This document shows positions 54,358-57,030 of a DNA stretch of 57,030 nucleotides, in pieces (positions within the stretch are counted from its first letter, which is position 1; each line of letters starts with the position of its first letter). Origin of the DNA: Microcoleus sp. FACHB-DQ6 (GTDB taxonomy: Bacteria > Cyanobacteriota > Cyanobacteriia > Cyanobacteriales > Microcoleaceae); contig JACJNV010000135.1 in assembly GCA_014695175.1 (NCBI GenBank), forward strand, positions 1 to 57,030. The letters run 5' to 3'. The translations under genes were made by a program, and so were the position numbers. A model generated the notes under the pieces. That model was not told the origin of the DNA. It saw only the letters and a list, made by a program, of their open reading frames with translations, and searched no databases.

Positions 54358-57030
54358 ATGGGAGCAAGGAGCAGTAACCCCCTCGAAGCAGCCGGCCCGA
54401 CTCGTAAGCCGATCAAAATAGGCGTGTTGCATTCGCTGACGGGCACGATGTCCATCAGCGAAATTTCTGTTAAAGATGCGACGCTGTTGGCTGTTGAGGA
54501 AATTAATGCGGCGGGAGGGGTGCTCGGACGCCCCTTGGAAGCGGTTATAGAAGATGGAGGCAGCGATTTGCAGACTTTTGCTCAAAAAGCTAAGCAATTG
54601 CTCTTAGAAGCGCAGGTGGCGGTGGTATTTGGCTGTTGGACTTCGGCGAGCCGCAAAGCTGTACTGCCTGCTTTCGAGCAGGGCCAAGGGTTGCTGTTCT
54701 ATCCGGTGCAGTATGAAGGGCTAGAACAGTGTCCGAATATTTTCTACACTGGTGCTGCCCCGAACCAACAGATTGTGCCTGGGGTGAATTACTTGCTGGC
54801 ACAGGGGAAGCGGAAAATTTTCCTGTTGGGTTCGGACTATCTGTTTCCCCGGACGGCAAATCGGATTGTGAAAGCTCAACTGGCGGCACAGGGGGGAGAG
54901 TTGGCGGGGGAAGTGTATCTGCCGCTGGGATCGAGGGAAGTGGGCGAGGCGATCGCACATATCTTAGCAGTGAAACCGGATGCTATTCTCAACACTCTCA
55001 ACGGGGACAGCAATGTGGCTTTTTTCCTTCATCTGCGGGAAGCTGGCGTGAAACCCGAGGATTTGCCCGTGATGTCGGTCAGCGTAGCAGAAGAAGAAGT
55101 GCGGGCGATCGGGCCGTCCAATATTGCTGGACATTTGGTGGTTTGGAACTATTTTCAAACGGTGGATACACCGGAAAATCGTAAATTTGTCAAGGCTTAT
55201 AAAGCCCGATACGGGGAAAATCGAGTCACCGATGACCCGATCGAAGCGGCTTATTTGGGCGTTTACCTGTGGAAGCAAGCAGTAGAAAAAGCTGGTTCGA
55301 CAGATGCGGTTAAAGTCAGGGCGGCTGCTAAAAATATTGAGTTTGCAGCGCCCTCGGGCAAGGTAAAAATAGATGCCCAAACTCAGCATATCTGGAAAAC
55401 AGTGAGGATTGGCAAGGTGAGGGCAGACGGTCAAATTGAGGAGATTTGGAATTCGGGCGCACCGGTTCCGCCAGATCCTTTTCTCAAGGGCTATCCTTGG
55501 GCGGCGGCACTTGCTACGAGGGGGGTTTCTCTGGGAACTCGGGCGTCTTTGAGCGGGCTGTTTGTCATCTTGGTACTGATAACTTGGATGGCGGTGGGAG
55601 TCGGGTGGATGGGTTCTGTGGATATGAAGAACTATTTGCTGGCAATAGAGGCTGCCTCAGATCCGGCGGCGGGGGTTTCTGAGGCAGCAAAGGCGGTGCT
55701 GGTGCAGCAAACTCTCTTTGTGGCGAGTCGAACTCAGCACTGGCTGATGGGGGCTTTGGTTTTGAGTTTGATCGCGGGGACAGTGGGTTTTGTGTCGGTG
55801 TCGGCAATTATTCGGAATCTCGGCTTGCTGCGGGAAACTGCCGAACAGATGGCGAGCGGTGATTTGACGGCTCGCTCGCCTGTTGTTTCTAATGACGCGA
55901 TCGGGGTGCTATCTTCTACTCTCAATACCATGGCTCAGCAAATTAACAGTTTGCTTAACGGTTTGGAAGTGCGGCAGCGGCAGCTAGAGGAACGATCGGA
56001 GGAATTGGAAGTCGCTAAGAATGCCGCGGAAGCTGCCAACCGGGCGAAAAGCACTTTTTTGGCAAATATGACTCACGAGTTGCGGACGCCCTTGAATGCG
56101 ATTATAGGCTACAGCGAGCTGCTGCAAGAAGAGGCTCTGGAACTCGGCGAAGAAGAGTTTGTGATGGATTTGGCAAGCATTAATATGGCCGGCAAGCAGT
56201 TGCTCACCATTATTAGCGACATCCTGGATATTTCTAAAATTGAAGCAGGAAAGATGACTCTTTTCTTGGAGACTTTTGATGTGTTGAATTTGCTCGAGCA
56301 GGTTGTCACTACTGTTCAACCCCAGCTAGGGAAAAATGGCAATACTTTGATTGTGAATTGCGATCGCAATATTGGCACGATATACTCTGATGTGTCAAAG
56401 CTGCGGCAAGCGCTGTTGAATTTGGTGACCAATGCTGCTAAGTTTACCGATCGAGGCAAAATTACGATTAATGTTTGGAAAGAAGAAGGGGAGGTTTTGC
56501 CGATCGGCAATTCCGAAGAACTCTCGGCAGATCCTTCTCGGTGTCAACAGCCTTCGATCGTCTTTCAAGTAACCGATACCGGCATCGGCATGACTGACGA
56601 TCAGGTGTCGAGGCTGTTCGGAGCTTTCACTCAAGCGGACGATTCTACTACCCGCAAATACGGCGGCACGGGTTTGGGGCTGACAATTAGCCGGAAATTT
56701 TGCCAGATGATGGGCGGAGACATTACCGTTGAGAGCGAATTTAATTGCGGTTCTAGTTTTACGATCCGGTTGCCGATTGCGATTACAAGCCCGCCGAAAG
56801 AACCGCAGGACGAGCAAGAAATCCCAGAAATTGAGGCCGAGCCTTCCCAGGATTTAGACACGAGTGCAGAAGCTACAGAAGCGAAGCAAAAAGCAGTGCG
56901 ATCGCAACCGCTGGATCTGCCGGATGCTGCTACTGTGCTGGTGATTGACGACGATCCGGACGCGCGGGATTTGATGACTCGCTGCTTGTCGAAACAGGGA
57001 TTTCGGGTGCGATCGTCGGCTAGCGGTCAA
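54358..57030 (+). CDS. Hybrid histidine kinase with UrtA/AmiC-type binding domain (3' end beyond window)
   Basis: The frame starts at ATG 54358 (in-frame stop at 54349) and runs off the right edge; 891 residues are visible. Residues about 18-375 form a type I binding domain of the UrtA (urea)/AmiC (amide) group: [70 protein letters not shown]. No signal peptide precedes it. Two membrane helices follow (about 398-418 and 461-485), then HAMP, a coiled coil, HisKA with His573 ([14 protein letters not shown]), HATPase_c ([19 protein letters not shown]) and the start of a receiver ([12 protein letters not shown]). With both ends inside, the binding domain is predicted to be cytoplasmic, like AmiC. 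Ligand likely urea or a short amide (inference). Confidence 0.93.
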   Translation, partial: MGARSSNPLEAAGPTRKPIKIGVLHSLTGTMSISEISVKDATLLAVEEINAAGGVLGRPLEAVIEDGGSDLQTFAQKAKQLLLEAQVAVVFGCWTSASRKAVLPAFEQGQGLLFYPVQYEGLEQCPNIFYTGAAPNQQIVPGVNYLLAQGKRKIFLLGSDYLFPRTANRIVKAQLAAQGGELAGEVYLPLGSREVGEAIAHILAVKPDAILNTLNGDSNVAFFLHLREAGVKPEDLPVMSVSVAEEEVRAIGPSNIAGHLVVWNYFQTVDTPENRKFVKAYKARYGENRVTDDPIEAAYLGVYLWKQAVEKAGSTDAVKVRAAAKNIEFAAPSGKVKIDAQTQHIWKTVRIGKVRADGQIEEIWNSGAPVPPDPFLKGYPWAAALATRGVSLGTRASLSGLFVILVLITWMAVGVGWMGSVDMKNYLLAIEAASDPAAGVSEAAKAVLVQQTLFVASRTQHWLMGALVLSLIAGTVGFVSVSAIIRNLGLLRETAEQMASGDLTARSPVVSNDAIGVLSSTLNTMAQQINSLLNGLEVRQRQLEERSEELEVAKNAAEAANRAKSTFLANMTHELRTPLNAIIGYSELLQEEALELGEEEFVMDLASINMAGKQLLTIISDILDISKIEAGKMTLFLETFDVLNLLEQVVTTVQPQLGKNGNTLIVNCDRNIGTIYSDVSKLRQALLNLVTNAAKFTDRGKITINVWKEEGEVLPIGNSEELSADPSRCQQPSIVFQVTDTGIGMTDDQVSRLFGAFTQADDSTTRKYGGTGLGLTISRKFCQMMGGDITVESEFNCGSSFTIRLPIAITSPPKEPQDEQEIPEIEAEPSQDLDTSAEATEAKQKAVRSQPLDLPDAATVLVIDDDPDARDLMTRCLSKQGFRVRSSASGQ

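Noticed and set aside
1-57030. tRNA, rRNA and CRISPR arrays
   Set aside because: I looked for cloverleaf-type T-loop and anticodon signatures and for regularly spaced repeats in the gaps and found none that convinced me.

Overview
The window comes from a filamentous cyanobacterium, most likely an Oscillatoriales member of the Microcoleus/Oscillatoria type. Support comes from a complete circadian kaiA-kaiB-kaiC cluster, phytochrome/cyanobacteriochrome-type GAF domains, the very frequent HIP1 octamer GCGATCGC, pentapeptide-repeat proteins, a fused molybdate permease-ATPase, heptameric short tandem repeats and dispersed small palindromes. The genus is inference; no rRNA gene is present to confirm it.

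Layout. (1) 1-1612: an RsbQ-type alpha/beta hydrolase, cut by the window edge, overlapped by the decayed tail of a GGDEF-EAL gene. (2) 1969-9032: kaiC, kaiB and kaiA on the minus strand, with a large CBS/PAS-like hybrid histidine kinase divergent from kaiA. (3) 9189-11553: a secreted TPR protein and a large glutathione-S-transferase-like protein. (4) 11691-17838: an accessory block holding a DUF4062 (TIR-like) protein plus a two-helix membrane Macro-domain protein that resembles the ThsA effector of type II Thoeris defence, a small unknown protein, an RNA-ligase-family nucleotidyltransferase, and a striking fusion of a four-EF-hand calmodulin-like module to an Erv1/ALR sulfhydryl oxidase. (5) 18499-24446: an HtrA/Deg protease, a CsoR/InrS-like metal sensor with a His-rich tail, IS1 and IS630-like remnants, a small membrane protein, long gene-poor stretches and a pentapeptide protein. 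(6) 24707-27416: a secreted pentapeptide/TPR protein and an overlapping AAA ATPase-TOPRIM (DUF4276) pair of defence type. (7) 27489-40535: mostly core and metabolic genes: a phytochrome-like kinase, NADAR glycosidase, FAD reductase, frr, pyrH, msrB, modBC, modA, a thioredoxin-like protein, agmatinase and a hydrolase. (8) 40911-46932: an RTX-like repeat protein, a secreted repeat protein, an OmpR-type regulator/sensor pair, a DUF4241 protein and a DUF2809 membrane protein. An identical palindromic 18-mer lies upstream of the RTX gene and between the secreted-protein and regulator genes. (9) 47103-53804: DUF202, LCP ligase, rpe, DsbA-like lipoprotein and a group of small stress-type proteins. 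(10) 54358-end: a hybrid histidine kinase whose sensor is a UrtA/AmiC-type amide/urea binding domain with no signal peptide.

How the parts work together. KaiABC forms the oscillator. Several sensor kinases (three hybrid or phytochrome-like and one OmpR-coupled) make the window rich in signalling. Two compact two-gene modules look like anti-phage or abortive systems and sit near transposon debris. The strongest candidates for new biology are the DUF4062/TM-Macro pair, the calmodulin-Erv fusion, the cytoplasmic amide-sensor kinase and the palindrome-linked RTX/two-component locus.
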